In this document: piece by piece, positions 10,884-11,849 of the stretch
How positions within the stretch are numbered: the stretch's first letter is position 1
Layout of the letters: each line of letters begins with the position of its first letter
NCBI GenBank assembly: GCA_964354625.1
Contig: CAYHAK010000047.1
Span: 1 to 11,849 of the forward strand
DNA length: 11,849 nucleotides
DNA from: DATKKK01 sp964354625
GTDB lineage: Archaea > Thermoproteota > Bathyarchaeia > Bathyarchaeales > Bathycorpusculaceae
Reading direction: 5' to 3'
Notes under the pieces: generated by a model
Told to the model about the DNA's origin: nothing
The model's database searches: none
Seen by the model: the letters and a program-made list of their open reading frames with translations, nothing else
Translations under genes and position numbers: made by a program

Positions 10884-11423
10884 ATGAATACCGAAACGCC
10901 TCAAGGGAATACAAAGTTTATGCGTATAGCCATGGTTGTTTCGGTCGTCAGCTCGGCTCTTTCAGCTTTTTCGCTACTCAAACTCAATGGGATCGTGCAC
11001 GGTCAACTCTACGATTTTGGTTTGCAGTTCAGTGTCCTTTGGGCTTCACCTTATTGGGATACCGAAAGATTGCTTTATGCATGTTTGGCAGTTCCACCGG
11101 TCCTGGGCGGACTAGCCTTGGCTCATAGCTTTCTGAAGACGAACAAGAAAACCGTGCCTATGGTGAAAAAAGTTGAAGCCAAGCCCATTGCAAGTCAGGC
11201 TCCGGTCACGAATGCACGCGCGGATAACTCGATGGTGATCACCTGCCCTAAATGCAGGAAGGTCTTTGGAAGACCTTTGAATATGCTTGATTTCAGCAAG
11301 GGACGGGCGCAACTAGTGAATGTTTGTCCATACTGCAACTACATTTTAGGCAGCGCAGCGGAGACGGATTCAGAGAGCACTAGAGTGATACTGCCAGACA
11401 GGACGGAAATCGAACAGAAATAG
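10884..11423 (+). CDS. 2-TM membrane protein with C-terminal zinc ribbon (paralog B)
   Basis: 179 aa, a full-length paralog of the protein at 983-1546. Shared landmarks: MRI at the start of TM1; G-V/I-VHG-x-LY-x-x-GL-x-FS; ER-x-x-Y-x-CLAVP-x-x-LGG in TM2; V-K-x-V-x-x-KP-I/V-AS in the linker; CPKC-x-KVFG-K/R-PLNMLDFS; VCPYCN-x-x-LG. Zinc ligands are C121, C124, C148 and C151. The two differ most in the N-terminal 10 residues, the linker and the acidic tail. The strongest conservation is in the ribbon and its LNMLDFS stretch, so that is likely the functional core. ATG 10884 has SD-like GGGTCTGAT 3-11 bases upstream. The function is unknown. Confidence 0.8.
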   Translation: MNTETPQGNTKFMRIAMVVSVVSSALSAFSLLKLNGIVHGQLYDFGLQFSVLWASPYWDTERLLYACLAVPPVLGGLALAHSFLKTNKKTVPMVKKVEAKPIASQAPVTNARADNSMVITCPKCRKVFGRPLNMLDFSKGRAQLVNVCPYCNYILGSAAETDSESTRVILPDRTEIEQK

Positions 11424-11587
11424 AAGCTGACGAAAAAAAGGAATGCATCTTCGTAATGAAACTAGATCAGATACAACCAAGCAGCTCTTTGTCAGTTTTG
11501 GAACACTGCCCAATGTATAGAGAGATTGCCAGCGTTTCAACTATCAGGTTTGAAGTCAGGAACAATCGACATCGCTTAGTGCACTAG

Positions 11588-11596
11588 GCTTAAATG
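11588..11596 (+). promoter_or_regulatory. TATA-like box for the gene at 11618
   Basis: GGCTTAAAT is centred about 26 bases before ATG 11618, with no SD between them; this suggests a leaderless transcript. Confidence 0.45.
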
Positions 11597-11617
11597 AATA
11601 GAAGCCATTTCGCCTCT

Positions 11618-11849
11618 ATGGATCCTCTTGCATTCTACTCCAAACCCGGCATGATGACAGATCCAGGACAATACGCTTCACTATTGGCAGGTCTTCCCAA
11701 TGACCTGGTCTCGCTTTGTTCGGTTGTCCAAAACAATCTGATCCATGTCTTCTGGGCCGAGCGAATGGGAGTTAAACTGACGGAGAGCCAACAGAACACT
11801 CTACAGATTCGCCCAGTTTCCGAAAAACTTGCTCACATAGCCGAAACAA
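11618..11849 (+). CDS. Transglutaminase-like superfamily protein, N-terminal part (runs off the window)
   Basis: 77 codons from ATG 11618 to the right edge with no stop. It reads MDPLAFYSKPGMMTDPGQYA, LLAGLPNDLVSLCSVVQNNL, IHVFWAERMGVKLTESQQ and then a segment with IRPVSEKLAHI. The order DPG.YA.LL.GLP.D...LC.VVQ..LIH.FWA...GV.L matches the N-terminal helical region that precedes a transglutaminase-like domain in bacterial and archaeal proteins of this kind; this is from memory. The catalytic Cys-His-Asp part would lie beyond the window, so the activity cannot be judged. A TATA-like box lies about 26 bases upstream and there is no SD. Confidence 0.65.
   Translation, partial: MDPLAFYSKPGMMTDPGQYASLLAGLPNDLVSLCSVVQNNLIHVFWAERMGVKLTESQQNTLQIRPVSEKLAHIAET

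Noticed and set aside
11456..11587. 43-codon frame starting MKLDQIQPSSSLSVLEHCPM
   Set aside because: Weak SD (AGGA 14 bases away), no recognisable features, and it sits just ahead of the promoter of the next gene.

Overview
The window looks like a chromosomal piece of an archaeon, probably a Bathyarchaeia-like or other Thermoproteota lineage (the lineage is an inference). The evidence is: several genes with a TATA-like box about 25 bases before the start codon and no ribosome binding site (leaderless transcripts); archaeal GGTGAT/GGAGG-type ribosome binding sites on others; T-rich terminators; a tRNA-Ser(GGA) with an intron at position 37/38 and no encoded CCA; KaiC/RAD55-like ATPases; and a COG4880-type membrane-anchored beta-propeller protein.

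Layout. Bases 1-956 hold two decayed genes: a thioredoxin-type arsenate reductase (arsC) with an internal replacement and a frameshift, and a 5'-truncated acyl-CoA:6-APA acyltransferase-family (C45) gene. Bases 983-2032 hold two minus-strand genes, a 2-TM zinc-ribbon protein and a small acidic protein. Malate dehydrogenase (2229-3140) is intact and is followed by one or two small membrane proteins. Bases 3900-5230 are a patchwork of small genes (an alpha/beta-barrel-like protein, a zinc ribbon) mixed with gene remnants: a frameshifted zinc ribbon, a CBS-domain tail, a V4R-like tail and an unknown tail. Bases 5260-10473 are a clean minus-strand block. It contains the beta-propeller protein with its winged-helix membrane partner, a 4-TM protein, tRNA-Ser, and a three-gene operon of two single-domain KaiC-like ATPases around a small NitrOD5-like protein. 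Bases 10500-10883 are non-coding apart from one gene remnant. A second copy of the 2-TM zinc-ribbon protein (10884-11423) and the start of a transglutaminase-like gene running off the edge (11618 onward) complete the window.

The most unusual signal is a short alternating-GC palindrome with consensus TAGCGCGCGCTA. The exact 8-mer GCGCGCGC occurs at 11 separate places, where less than one would be expected by chance at roughly 47% GC. All 11 lie outside intact genes. At five or more of them the tract sits exactly where a recognisable gene is cut: inside arsC between two conserved blocks, at the 5' end of the C45 fragment, between the zinc-ribbon tail and the CBS tail, at the 5' ends of two back-to-back remnants, and at the 5' end of another remnant near 10775. 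The tract therefore behaves like a scar or breakpoint mark. Because it carries TAG on both strands, it also tends to close reading frames. I do not know a described element that matches this; an assembly artefact must be excluded first.

A second regulatory signal is a 33-base direct repeat (26 of 33 identical) found once upstream of the beta-propeller gene and once upstream of its winged-helix partner. It is a good candidate for a shared promoter/operator of that two-gene module.
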